A stretch of 37,955 bases of DNA from Minisyncoccota bacterium (GCA_025449695.1 JANWIW010000004.1:1-37955); one strand, 5' to 3'. Shown: positions 1 to 9,398, counted from the stretch's first letter. Notes: generated from the sequence alone by a model not told the origin. Numbers and translations are program-made.

Positions 1-214
<214 letters not shown>

Positions 215-542
215 TCATCCTATCCCATACGGCCTCCTTCCACAACGCCCGACATCGGCCATGGCGGCGATAGCTACCAAAGAAGGAGATTCGCATGTGG
301 CCTTTGAGCTCGCTTTATCCCGGATACCATGCGAGAGCAAGAGTAGCTCGCATACATGCTTTAAAACTCGCAACACTTTTTGACCTTTCGTGAAAATCGT
401 GCCTTGATTTTTCCAGACTAATGTGATAGGGTACAAGCAGTTAGGAACCATATTTGAGAAACGAGAAAGGCAGGTGATCTAGGCACCCAGAACCGCAAAG
501 TTTGTACTTTCTGTTCACATGTAGGGAAAACGCAACGAGAGG

Positions 543-872
543 ATGGGAATCCCGATCATGTCACGACCCAAAGAAGCCCGGGTAAGTTTTATCACGGTAG
601 TCGCACACAACGCCGAGGAGATGGGCGATCTGCTGAGCCAATCGACCGACGCCGACGTGGCAGTGGTCTTCCAGCAGGACGACGATCTTCTGATCCTGGC
701 GAAAGGCCGCGCAGCGGCCTACTGCGCCAAGATCCCGTACGCTAACGCGAAGTACGGAGGTGGCCTGGTGACCGTCAGAGTCTCGGTCTACCCCGAGAAC
801 GAGCAGTTCCTCGTTCCGCTGGCTGCGCGGACGAGCGTGGAATCTGCGGCTACGACCGCCACCGTGCAGTGA
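543..872 (+). CDS. hypothetical protein, 109 aa (alternative ATG at 558)
   Basis: ORF followed directly by a strong inverted repeat (883-922). Confidence 0.6.
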   Translation: MGIPIMSRPKEARVSFITVVAHNAEEMGDLLSQSTDADVAVVFQQDDDLLILAKGRAAAYCAKIPYANAKYGGGLVTVRVSVYPENEQFLVPLAARTSVESAATTATVQ

Positions 873-882
873 TCCAGCGACG

Positions 883-922
883 CCACTGGAACGCTTCGCG
901 GCAAGGCGGGGCGTTCCAGTGG
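883..922 (+). terminator. Hairpin ccactggaacgc...gcgttccagtgg
   Basis: Perfect 12-bp inverted repeat downstream of the 543-872 ORF. Confidence 0.6.
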
Positions 923-984
923 ATCCAGGTCCCATGAAGGACCCGAATCATGCAAAGCGACCGATTCCGGTCGTCTTTTGCTTT

Positions 985-1545
985 TTATACGCGTTCTACG
1001 TACTCTCCCGTCTCCGTGTTGATGCGGATCACCTGGTCCTGATCCACGAAGAGCGGGACGTTCACCTTCGCGCCGCCCTCGATAGTCACCGTCTTGGTGC
1101 CGCCCTGGGCGGTGTTGCCCTTGATCCCCGGAGGCGCCTCGATCACTTTGAAATCCATCTTGATCGGCATCTTCACCTTGATGACCTTGTCGTTGAAAAT
1201 ATAGGTCTCCACCTCGGTATTGGCCTTCAGGAACTTGGCGGAGTCGACGATCTGGCCTTCGGCAAGCGAGAAACGCGCCTTGGGGTCGCCCTTCTAGTGG
1301 AACCAATACTCGCCGCGATTGGCGTACAGGAAGACCGCGGTTTGGCGCTCCACTTCCGCTTCCTCGAAGCTGTCCGAGGCCTGCCAGTTGCGGTCCAGTA
1401 TCTTGCCAGTCACGAGGTTCCTGATCTTCGTCTGCACAACAGCCTTGCGCTGCTGCATGCGCAAGAAATTGGACTCGATGACCTCATAGGGATCCCCTTC
1501 ATAGACAAAGAGGGCGCCTTTCTTTAATTCGGTATATGCCAGCAT
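985..1545 (-). pseudogene. efp: Elongation factor P with in-frame TAG (interrupted CDS or recoded)
   Basis: MLAYTELKKGALFVYEGDPYEVIESNFLRMQQRKAVVQTKIRNLVTGK...GEYWFH*KGDPKARFSLAEGQIVDSAKFLKANTEVETYIFNDKVIKVKMP...; both halves EF-P and in the same frame across TAG 1294-1296. Confidence 0.85.
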
Positions 1546-1727
1546 GGACTTGGTGATGTTCTATACGTTCTAACGAGAAAACGTACCGCGATTAGAACGA
1601 TTACAACGATTTTAGAACGACTAGAACTATAGATGACGTCCGATATTTTAACGCGAAACCCTCACGCTGTCGAGAAGACGGCGCGCCCCGCACCATAGGG
1701 TGCGGGGCGCGGACGCAAAAGTACCTT

Positions 1728-2021
1728 TTATACGGTTCCCTCTTCGGCCGGTTGCTGGCTCCTCAATCCGCCTTCCGGCTCCTCGATCTTCAGATTGACC
1801 CGGGCGTCGTTCTTGATGCCCACGATCCTGAGGAGAGAGCGGATGGCCTTGGCGGTGGAACCCTGCCGGCCCACCACGTGGCCCATGTCCTGGGCGTTCA
1901 CGTGCAGGGTCAAGAGAACGCCGCGCTCGTCTACCTTGCGTTCCACGCGCACATCATCCGGATGGTCCACCAGCGCTTTCACCAAGAATTCCAGGAAGTT
2001 CTTGTCTGGGGTTTCAGCCAT
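1728..2021 (-). CDS. khpA: KH-domain RNA-binding protein (KhpA/YlqC-like)
   Basis: GHVVGRQGSTAKAIRSLLRI KH motif; adjacent to rpsP as is typical. Confidence 0.85.
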   Translation of the reverse strand: MAETPDKNFLEFLVKALVDHPDDVRVERKVDERGVLLTLHVNAQDMGHVVGRQGSTAKAIRSLLRIVGIKNDARVNLKIEEPEGGLRSQQPAEEGTV

Positions 2022-2158
2022 TTCAGAATGTTCTAGGCGCTGTAAGCGTTCGATCGGCCTGAAGCCTCGTTCTATTCGTGGTTCACGCTTAGAACGATTA
2101 GAACAGTTACAACGGTTACAACTTTATCAGTCGACCTTTCGCGTCGTATCCAAACTTG

Positions 2159-2599
2159 CTAAGCTGCAGGCTCTTCGGCGGGAGCTTCGGCCGCAGGGGC
2201 TTCAGCCTCCTTGTCCGCCGTAGCTTCAGCGGAGACGGGAGCAGCAGCGGGCATATCTTCCTTCTTCACGGGCTCGCCCGCCGCAGCCTTGCCTTGCTCT
2301 TCCGAAGCCTCGGGTGAAGGAGAGGCGGAGGTGGGACGCGCCATCGGGATGGCCTTCTTCGGCGCGTTCACTACCCCAGTCCTTACAAGGAGATTATGGA
2401 CGGTGAGCGAGGGCGCGGCGCCGACGCCGATCCAGTACTGTACGCGCTCGGCCTTCACGTTCGCCTGCTTGGTGCGCGGGTCGTACGAACCGAGATCTTC
2501 GGTCGGAGGAGCCCCCATTTTGGAGCGCGCCGGCGCTACCACCAGGCGGTAGCTCGGCTGATGCTTCTTGCCGATGCGTTGCAAGCGGATGGTCAACAT
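2159..2599 (-). CDS. rpsP: 30S ribosomal protein S16 with Ala/Glu-rich C-terminal extension
   Basis: MLTIRLQRIGKKHQPSYRLVVAPARSKMGAPPTEDLGSYDPRTK. Confidence 0.95.
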   Translation of the reverse strand: MLTIRLQRIGKKHQPSYRLVVAPARSKMGAPPTEDLGSYDPRTKQANVKAERVQYWIGVGAAPSLTVHNLLVRTGVVNAPKKAIPMARPTSASPSPEASEEQGKAAAGEPVKKEDMPAAAPVSAEATADKEAEAPAAEAPAEEPAA

Positions 2600-3107
2600 G
2601 TGGGCTGTATGATAACGCCTCCGGGCAGTTTGGTCAATATTGCCAGCTTTCTTGACCCTTGTCTTCCGAGGTTATAGGGTAATCTCAGTGAGAGGCGGGG
2701 TTGGACGCCCGCCTCGGAATTCACTACTACGTCTACCGTCGAGTAAGCTGCCTAGAGTCGTTCCCATCCCTTCCATGAGGAAGCGGCGCAAGAGCGAAGG
2801 CCGGAGGTCCGAATCCTCCTATAAGATGTCTGCAAAGCTTTGTTGTCTCGGCGGTTAAAATCTATCTCGAACCGGGCGCAGCACATGCTGCGCCTTCGTC
2901 ATTATTCCTCTATAGAAATGCGCTTTGTGTTGGTTATAAATATCAATCTCGCTGTCATTCCGGCCTTGCAGTGTCCTTCCATAGCTTCAGCGGAGGAGGA
3001 TCCAGAGGTCTCCTGGATCCCGAATAGCCCAGCCCCAGTTTTCCAAACTGGAGCTGGGCTTCCGGGATGACAAACGGATAGGGAGATCGATCTTCCGAAC
3101 CGCCTCC

Positions 3108-3839
3108 TCAGCCGCCCGAGATGCTATATCCTCCATCCACGAGGATCGTCTGGCCGGTCATGAAACTGGCGCGGTCGCTGGCCAGGAAAAGTATGGCTTC
3201 GGCGATCTCTTCGGGCCGGGCAATCCGGCCAAGCAACGCCCGCTTGACCTTCGCCCAGGTTTCCTCGTTCCAGGTCTTCGTCATTTCCGTATCGGTGAAG
3301 CCCGGCGAAACCGCGTTCACGGCTATGACAGGGGCGAACTCGCGCGCCAGGGTCGCGGTGAGATTGATGATGGCCGCTTTCGATGCGGAGTACGCCGCCC
3401 GGCTGGAAGTGATGCCATAACCGCGTATAGAGCTTATGTTCACTATGCGACCACCGCCTTTCACCTGCATATGGGGAATGACCGCGCGGCAAAAACGCAC
3501 CGTGCCGAGCACGTTCACGTCGAAGACGTCTTTCCATTCCTCGTCCGTTTGCTTCAGAAACTCGCTCTGCGGGTTGGTGATACCCGCGCAGTTTATCAGA
3601 GCGTCCACCCTGCCCGTCTTGACTATGGCCTCTTCGACCGCCGTGCGGACAGCCGCATCGTCATGAACATCCGCCGTAACGGCGTGAGTCTTCAGCTCCG
3701 CGGCGAGCGCTTTCAGCTCCTCGTTCATGTCCCGCCCGTGGAGCACCACCGTGGCGCCATATTGCGCGGCGAGCCGCGCGGTAGCGCCGCCTATGCCGCG
3801 CGAAGAGCCGGTGATTAAAATGGTCTTTCCTTCGAGCAT
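3108..3839 (-). CDS. SDR-family oxidoreductase (FabG-like)
   Basis: MLEGKTILITGSSRGIGGATARLA...; GxxxGIG, NxxS, YSASKAA; start placed at 3839 after TATAAT+6 nt. Confidence 0.9.
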   Translation of the reverse strand: MLEGKTILITGSSRGIGGATARLAAQYGATVVLHGRDMNEELKALAAELKTHAVTADVHDDAAVRTAVEEAIVKTGRVDALINCAGITNPQSEFLKQTDEEWKDVFDVNVLGTVRFCRAVIPHMQVKGGGRIVNISSIRGYGITSSRAAYSASKAAIINLTATLAREFAPVIAVNAVSPGFTDTEMTKTWNEETWAKVKRALLGRIARPEEIAEAILFLASDRASFMTGQTILVDGGYSISGG

Positions 3840-3897
3840 GGCTGGATTATAACCCATTCTTTACACACAGGCGACCATTATTAATTAGCTACAGCCG

Positions 3898-4263
3898 TGT
3901 CATTCCCGCGCAGGCGGGAATCAGGGCGAGCATTCATCAATGAAATTACAGTAGAGATCGCGCCATTCAGGGTTCATGCTCTCGATGAGCCGTATCTTCC
4001 ACTCCCTGTTCCATTTCTTGATCTGCTTTTCTCGTTTAATGGCTGACTCCACATCTGAGGTACTTTCAAAATGCACGAGAATACTCACGCCGTACCACGA
4101 GGTAAAGCCTTTAAAGATATGTAACTTATGCTCGCCTACTCTCTTTAAAAGATCGCTGGTTACGCCCGTGTAAAGCACTCGGTGCGGCTCGTTCGTAAGG
4201 ATATAAACGTAGTAGGTCTTTATTCCTCGACCCTACCTGATTCCCGCCTGCGCGGGAATGACA
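3898..4263 (-). mobile_element. Candidate minimal mobile unit: GIY-YIG nuclease ORF between inverted REP-like palindromes
   Basis: tcattcccgcgcaggcgggaatcagg at left and its exact reverse complement cctgattcccgcctgcgcgggaatga at right; each copy is itself palindromic. Confidence 0.6.
3921..4223 (-). CDS. GIY-YIG nuclease domain protein (apparent start ATA, or GTG at 4178)
   Basis: IKTYYVYILTNEPHRVLYTGVTSDLLKRVGEHK...; GIY-YIG core; in-frame TAG upstream and no ATG before the core motif. Confidence 0.75.
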   Translation of the reverse strand: MKTYYVYILTNEPHRVLYTGVTSDLLKRVGEHKLHIFKGFTSWYGVSILVHFESTSDVESAIKREKQIKKWNREWKIRLIESMNPEWRDLYCNFIDECSP

Positions 4264-4287
4264 ACGCTTGGGGATTGCTCAAGCACA

Positions 4288-5988
4288 TCACTCACGAATC
4301 ATCCATTTCAGCGACGCTTGCAGGTTTCCGCCTACCTTCTTCCCGGGGTTGAAGACGCCCTGCGGATCGAAGATGCGCTTCACTTCCTTAAAGAGGCCCG
4401 TAACCTTGCGGCCGTACATCTTTTGGAGATAAGGGGTGCGGATGAGCCCGTCGTTATGCTCGGCAGTGATGGAACCCTTATATTTCAGGACCAGGGCGTA
4501 CACCTCGTCCATGACCTTGGGAACCATGGCGCGCGCCTTGGGGTCCTTGAAATCCATGAGCGGGATCACGTGGAAATTGCCGTCGCCGTTGTGGCCGGCC
4601 AAGGTGGCGGTCATCTTGTCTTTGTATTTTGCGAGGATGGCCTGGAGCTCGGGTAGGAACTTCGGCAGGTGGCGGGGCTGGACGATGACGTCGTCCACGA
4701 CCGGCAGCGTATGCTGCCCATGAACGTGCTGGCGGAGGAGATTGAAGCTTTCCCGCCGGATCGTCCAATACTTCTTTTCCTCCGGCTCGTGGCCGGTCAG
4801 GTGCATTACCACTCCGAACTTCCGCATTGCTTTCTCGAGTGATTGGAGCCGGGGCCGGATCTCCTTTTCGCTCTCGCCGGTCAGCTCGGCCAGGATCACG
4901 AGTTTCGGCATGCCGTGTTCGCGGACAAGCATCTCGAGATCCGGCAGGAAGCTCCATAGGAACTTCAGCCAGCCCGTCTTCACCCGGGCCAGGATGGCCG
5001 GGAAGAAGCGGATGGCAAGCTTCAGGGTCTTGTCGTCGTAGCATTCCAGGCTTTCCGGCTTGAACTTCAGAAGGGCGTTCGTGATCTCCGCTATCATGCC
5101 CATGTCCCTCAGAAAAATCACCGCCATGAGCGAATGCGGGTTCGGACGGACCAGCTTGAAGGTGATCTCGGTCACGAAGCCGAGCGTCCCCTGCGACCCG
5201 ACCAGAAGCCGGGTCAAATCGAACACCTTCTTCTCCTTATCCCATACGTTCCACAGATAATATCCCGCCGAGTTCTTGGATACGTCCGGCCTCGCGGCCA
5301 TGATGATCCTGTAGTTCCGCTCGATGAGGCGGTGAACTTTGCGGTAGATATCTCCCTCCAGGCTCTTCTCCTTCAATTTCTTTCCCAGTTCCGCGCGCCC
5401 GAGCGGGCGGAAGACATGTTCATCTCCGTCCGCGAGTACCATCTTCAGTTCCGCGATATAATCCTCCGTCTTGCCGTACAATAAGGTCTTCTCGCCGCCG
5501 GAGTTATTGGAAACCATGCCTCCCACCGTGCAGATCTCCCGGGAGGCCGGATAGGAAGGCATGATAAGGCGGTGCGCGAGGGTCCGCTTCTCGAACTTGC
5601 GGTAGAACATGCCGGGCTGGACCCGCGCTTCGCCTTCGGTCGGCAGGCCCTTCGCGCTTTTGCCTTTCTTTTCCGTGAGGCCCAGGAACTTGTTCAAATG
5701 GGCGTTCATGTCGACGACGATAGAACGGGTGAGCGGCCCCCCGGTCATGTCCGTGCCGCCGGAGCGGGCAGTGAGGGAAATGCCTTTGTCCTTCTTCTTA
5801 GCCGCGACCGCCCAACGCACCAGGCGCTTCAGGTCCTCGGCGTTCTTGGGCCGCGCCACGAGCCGGGGCCGCACCTCGAAGATGGAAGCGTCCCGGCTGG
5901 CCTTGGCCAGTGCAGCATCATCGTCGCGCAGTTCGCCCTTAAAAAATGTGCGGATGTCCGTGATGATATCCTTTTTCCCCGCGCGCAT
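4288..5988 (-). CDS. FAD-binding oxidoreductase (GlcD / D-lactate dehydrogenase type)
   Basis: SLTARSGGTDMTGGPLTRSIVVDM, PGMFYRKFEKRTLAHRLIMPSYPASREICTVGGMVSNNSGGEKTLLYGKTEDYI, VGSQGTLGFVTEITFKL; ATG at 5988 after TATACT+6 nt. Confidence 0.9.
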   Translation of the reverse strand: MRAGKKDIITDIRTFFKGELRDDDAALAKASRDASIFEVRPRLVARPKNAEDLKRLVRWAVAAKKKDKGISLTARSGGTDMTGGPLTRSIVVDMNAHLNKFLGLTEKKGKSAKGLPTEGEARVQPGMFYRKFEKRTLAHRLIMPSYPASREICTVGGMVSNNSGGEKTLLYGKTEDYIAELKMVLADGDEHVFRPLGRAELGKKLKEKSLEGDIYRKVHRLIERNYRIIMAARPDVSKNSAGYYLWNVWDKEKKVFDLTRLLVGSQGTLGFVTEITFKLVRPNPHSLMAVIFLRDMGMIAEITNALLKFKPESLECYDDKTLKLAIRFFPAILARVKTGWLKFLWSFLPDLEMLVREHGMPKLVILAELTGESEKEIRPRLQSLEKAMRKFGVVMHLTGHEPEEKKYWTIRRESFNLLRQHVHGQHTLPVVDDVIVQPRHLPKFLPELQAILAKYKDKMTATLAGHNGDGNFHVIPLMDFKDPKARAMVPKVMDEVYALVLKYKGSITAEHNDGLIRTPYLQKMYGRKVTGLFKEVKRIFDPQGVFNPGKKVGGNLQASLKWMIRE

Positions 5989-6021
5989 GGAGAAAGTATA
6001 GCATTTAAAATTGTTCGCCCC

Positions 6022-6056
6022 GCAGGTTCCGATATCGGAGGTTCCTGCGGGGCTTG
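6022..6056 (-). terminator. GC-rich hairpin gccccgcagg...cctgcggggc
   Basis: Inverted repeat just downstream of small ORF 6078-6242. Confidence 0.5.
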
Positions 6057-6077
6057 GTTGGACTGCGGCGACCGGCG

Positions 6078-6242
6078 CTAGAGAATGCGCGCCAGGCACG
6101 GCCACCGCTCGATCGTGCGCTCCGACCACTGGTCGATCTCGCTCGAATAGTAATCGAGCGCGAGGCGGCCTGCGGCCACTGCGATTCCAGCCGCTGTCAT
6201 CTTCAGGATGACCATCAGCAACTCGATGAATAAGCCTTGCAT
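6078..6242 (-). CDS. 54-aa small membrane protein (below ORF-track cutoff)
   Basis: MQGLFIELLMVILKMTAAGIAVAAGRLALDYYSSEIDQWSERTIERWPCLARIL*; GAGGAG SD before ATG; hairpin downstream. Confidence 0.6.
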   Translation of the reverse strand: MQGLFIELLMVILKMTAAGIAVAAGRLALDYYSSEIDQWSERTIERWPCLARIL

Positions 6243-6323
6243 CTCTCACTCCTCATTGGGATTCATGCGAAGTCCCGGCGTTCATCGCGCCGGGACTCCT
6301 AATCGGCCACTGGCCGCGCTTCA

Positions 6324-6608
6324 TCAAACGCCTACCGCATCCGCGAACCGCACGAGGAGCGGCTTACGGGTGGGGTTCTGGGCGTAGTCGGCGCGCGCCC
6401 ACTTGATGGCCTGCGGGATCGTCAACATGAACCCGAGGTAAAAGATGGCAGCGCCGGCGCCGACGATCGTGAACATCCGCTCCGGGTGGTCGGGTCCCAT
6501 CAAAATCACCATGAATCCGATGATCCCCAACACGAAGCCGGTCTCGAGCAGGTTCTCAGCTTCGTTGTAAACGGCGGCAAGCACGCGCTTGATCGTAGCC
6601 TTCTTCAT
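6324..6608 (-). CDS. small membrane protein, 94 aa
   Basis: MKKATIKRVLAAVYNEAENLLETGFVLGIIGFMVILMG...; AGGAGG SD; sigma70-type promoter upstream. Confidence 0.7.
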   Translation of the reverse strand: MKKATIKRVLAAVYNEAENLLETGFVLGIIGFMVILMGPDHPERMFTIVGAGAAIFYLGFMLTIPQAIKWARADYAQNPTRKPLLVRFADAVGV

Positions 6609-6630
6609 AATGTCAATTCCTCCTGGATAT

Positions 6631-6659
6631 ATAATACCACATTGCTTATTAAAAGTCAA
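6631..6659 (-). promoter_or_regulatory. Sigma70-type promoter TTGACT-N17-TATTAT
   Basis: Reverse strand: ttgacttttaataagcaatgtggtattat, upstream of 6608 start. Confidence 0.7.
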
Positions 6660-6797
6660 TATCACTACCCCACCGCCCGGAAGGGCCGATATTCCTCGGT
6701 TTGTCATTCCGGCTCCCGCCGAAGGCGAGGCCCGCCCTTGGCGAAGTCGTGCCAAAGGGCGGCAAGGCCGGGGTGAGACAGGTGCCGGACAACAACA

Positions 6798-7382
6798 CTA
6801 GCGCAAACGCTTGATCTCATTGCCTTCGAAGGCCACGAGGCGGGACGGGCGGCCCTGTTTGCGTCCCCCGTCCACGTAAAGGTCTACCCGCGGCCCGAAA
6901 TACTCCTCGGCATCGCGGATGGAGCGGGCGGGCGGGCTCCCTTCCGGATTCGCGGACGGCGCGACGAGCGGGCCCGTCTTCCGAAGGAGGGCGCGCAATA
7001 TTGCCGGCCCCGGCACGCGGAAGGCGAGAGTGCGGGTGCCCCGATGGAGATACTCGAATTTTTGATGCGGTACCGGCAGGATGACGCTCACCGGTCGCCG
7101 TCTACCCTGTTTACCCCGAGTATGGTCGAGGGAAGCTTGTCGAAGGGGCCAACTCCTGCTCAAGAACGCGCGCTCCTTAGGCGCGAGCTTTACCCCGAAC
7201 CGTTCCAGTTCCTTGGGACCGGAGATAAGGATTATAAAAGGCTTTTTCTTGTTCCTGCCCTTCAAGCGGTAAATGCGGGAGACCGTCTTTTCAGACAGGG
7301 CGCTGCCGACCACGCCGTAGATGGTATCCGTGAGGATCACCGCCACGCCGCCCCGGCGTAAGATATCTACAAGATATGTCAT
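6798..7382 (-). CDS. Sua5/YciO/YrdC family threonylcarbamoyl-AMP synthase
   Basis: MTYLVDILRRGGVAVILTDTIYGVVGSALSEKTVSRIYRLKGRNKKKPFIILI...VAPSANPEGSPPA. Confidence 0.85.
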   Translation of the reverse strand: MTYLVDILRRGGVAVILTDTIYGVVGSALSEKTVSRIYRLKGRNKKKPFIILISGPKELERFGVKLAPKERAFLSRSWPLRQASLDHTRGKQGRRRPVSVILPVPHQKFEYLHRGTRTLAFRVPGPAILRALLRKTGPLVAPSANPEGSPPARSIRDAEEYFGPRVDLYVDGGRKQGRPSRLVAFEGNEIKRLR

Positions 7383-7515
7383 TCCCGCGCCGCGTCCTTC
7401 CGTAGCCTTGCGCGAAGGCGGAGCGGCGGGAATCAGGGAACGCGCCGTTTTACCTGATCCCCGCCGGAGTTTATGCCGCACCCCGATGCGGGACGGGGAT
7501 GACAGGATTTTCCTT

Positions 7516-8265
7516 TTACCCGGCGGCATCGAGTATCTTTTGAAACTCTTCCGCGTCCAGGCTTGCGTGGCCGACCAGGGTACCATCTATTTCGGGACGA
7601 GACAGGAATGCGGCCGCGTTCAGAGCGGTCACCGAGGCGCCGTAAAGCACGGGCGACGAAGGCATGGAAAAACGGGAGGCCAGGAACTCCTTGATAAGCG
7701 TGATGATCCGAGCGGCGTCCTCGGGGGTATCGCTCTCTCCCACCCCCGCTTTAGAGATGGCCCAGACCGGCTCGTAGACCACGTAGAGATCCTTCGTCCA
7801 GGAGCCGTCGGCAACCTCCGCATCCAGGTCGTCCACGGGCAGGGAGCTCTCCAGTTCGCCCAGGACGAACTGCTCTATAGCCTCTTCGCCCTCCGCATGG
7901 ATCTTCGCGGGTTCGCCGACGCAGAGAATTACCTTGAGCCCCGCTTCCAAAGTTTTGATCACTTTTGACCTAATGATCGTATCCGTGTCCCCGGCCGCCC
8001 GGCTGTCGGAATGGCCGAGGATGGCGTAATGGACGCCGAGACCTTTCAGCGCCTCCGGCGAGAACTCGCCCTCCAGCATGATATCCTGCGCACCCACCAC
8101 TACGTCTCCCAGCTTTTCTTTCACCGCCGCCAGGTGCTCGAACCGGGGACAAGCGACCGCCTGCACTCCCGAGGGCACTGCAAGTTGGACGTATCCTTCC
8201 GCGAGCGCGGCCGCCTCCGCTTCCGCGGAGAGATATTTCTTCCAGTTCGCGATGATGAGCTTCAT
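7516..8265 (-). CDS. tpiA: triose-phosphate isomerase
   Basis: MKLIIANWKKYL...GAQDIM...YAILGHSDSRA...YEPVWAISKAG...LYGASVTALNAA. Confidence 0.93.
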   Translation of the reverse strand: MKLIIANWKKYLSAEAEAAALAEGYVQLAVPSGVQAVACPRFEHLAAVKEKLGDVVVGAQDIMLEGEFSPEALKGLGVHYAILGHSDSRAAGDTDTIIRSKVIKTLEAGLKVILCVGEPAKIHAEGEEAIEQFVLGELESSLPVDDLDAEVADGSWTKDLYVVYEPVWAISKAGVGESDTPEDAARIITLIKEFLASRFSMPSSPVLYGASVTALNAAAFLSRPEIDGTLVGHASLDAEEFQKILDAAG

Positions 8266-8358
8266 ATCAAAGGTAGGTCATTCTGAGGTAAGGCCGAAGA
8301 ACCTTCTCCTCTCGCGTACAGAAGGTCCTTCGCAAGCTCAGGATGACAGAGTGGGGTT

Positions 8359-9315
8359 TCATATCAATTTTTTGAACTCTTCCACCATGGGCACGGGTTC
8401 CGGCTCGGCACCGTACAGAAGCGCGGTGTGATAAGTGGTCCAGTCGGCGAGAATCAGATTGGAGAACATCCGCTCATAGCGGCTGCCTCCGCCGAGTGTG
8501 ACTACATCCACGGCCATTCCTTTTTTTTCGTAAAGTTTTTTAGTGACCACCATGCGCTTGCGTACCTGAGGATGATCTTCCTCGTCCTCCAGAAAGACGA
8601 AGTGGAAAGCGTGAGCGAGCGGGCGGGCGCTGCCCGTCGCGGCGAAACCGTTTATCTCATTGTGATTCAGCTCGGGAAAGGAGTTCCAATACGCGGGAAT
8701 CTTGCCGTTCTCGTTGAACTTTATCTTCCAATTGCGGGCGAGCCCTTCGTTGCGTGCAGAGGCATATATCACAGGCACTTTGCCCTTCAGCCTCTTGGAA
8801 AGCGCCTTGCCCTGTATTTCGTACGCGGCCGCGTCCAGGTTCGCGAGCGGACGCATAGCCTTGAGCGTCGCCTCGTCCTGCATGAGGGCGGCGATGCCGC
8901 GCGTCATGAAGGCGTTCGATTGGCGCGGCTGGATGCCAGTGTCCGGGATGACCACGTAGGGCATCCCATATTCCCGGGCGAGCGGGATCAAGGCGCCGCC
9001 TATCGAGACGGCAGCGACGTTTAGCCCCTTTTCCCGGGCCATCTCCAGGGACTCGATCGCTTCCTCGGTATTGCCGGAATAAGAGCTCGCGACGATCAGG
9101 CGGTCATCGAGATCCCGGAGCGGCGGCAGGCCGTAGTCGCGCCAGCTTACGATGTCTTGCGCAGGATCGCCGGCCTTCAGGATGTCCACCGGCAGGTGGG
9201 ATCCGCCCATGCCGCACACGAGGAATTTCTGCGCGCGCTTCAGCTTACCTTTGTTCTCGACGAGAGGCTCAAAGGCGAACTGTGAAGGAAAATCCAAGAT
9301 GGCCTGCGGCAGCAT
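8359..9315 (-). CDS. SIS-domain bifunctional phosphoglucose/phosphomannose isomerase
   Basis: KFLVCGMGGSHLPVDIL...LIVASSYSGNTEEAIESLEMA...SFPELNHNEINGF; start 9315 after TATACT+6 nt. Confidence 0.85.
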   Translation of the reverse strand: MLPQAILDFPSQFAFEPLVENKGKLKRAQKFLVCGMGGSHLPVDILKAGDPAQDIVSWRDYGLPPLRDLDDRLIVASSYSGNTEEAIESLEMAREKGLNVAAVSIGGALIPLAREYGMPYVVIPDTGIQPRQSNAFMTRGIAALMQDEATLKAMRPLANLDAAAYEIQGKALSKRLKGKVPVIYASARNEGLARNWKIKFNENGKIPAYWNSFPELNHNEINGFAATGSARPLAHAFHFVFLEDEEDHPQVRKRMVVTKKLYEKKGMAVDVVTLGGGSRYERMFSNLILADWTTYHTALLYGAEPEPVPMVEEFKKLI

Positions 9316-9398
9316 TGGTTCAGTATAGCAAAAACGAAAACCCGCATTGATATTATGGCTCGGCGGTGGCATAACATAAGCAGATCGGAGGACTTGTC

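Noticed and set aside
788-1306. 172-aa minus ORF overlapping efp
   Set aside because: Different frame from efp; the efp halves are conserved in the other frame, so this is spurious.
985-1545. Idea that UAG is reassigned genome-wide
   Set aside because: rpsP, yrdC, rnc and nusB end in TAG at the expected C-termini, so UAG acts as a stop.
1556-2130. CRISPR array suggested by repeated gttcta/agaac words
   Set aside because: Words are short, degenerate and irregularly spaced, occur in both orientations, and no cas genes are nearby.
2806-2824. tRNA gene suggested by ggaggtccgaatcctcc
   Set aside because: Only a T-arm-like stem is present; acceptor stem cannot pair and no D or anticodon arm is found.
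4288-6249. 653-aa start for the FAD oxidoreductase
   Set aside because: The N-terminal 87 residues are low-quality read-through over a hairpin and a small ORF; ATG 5988 has a good -10 box and a protein-like N-terminus.
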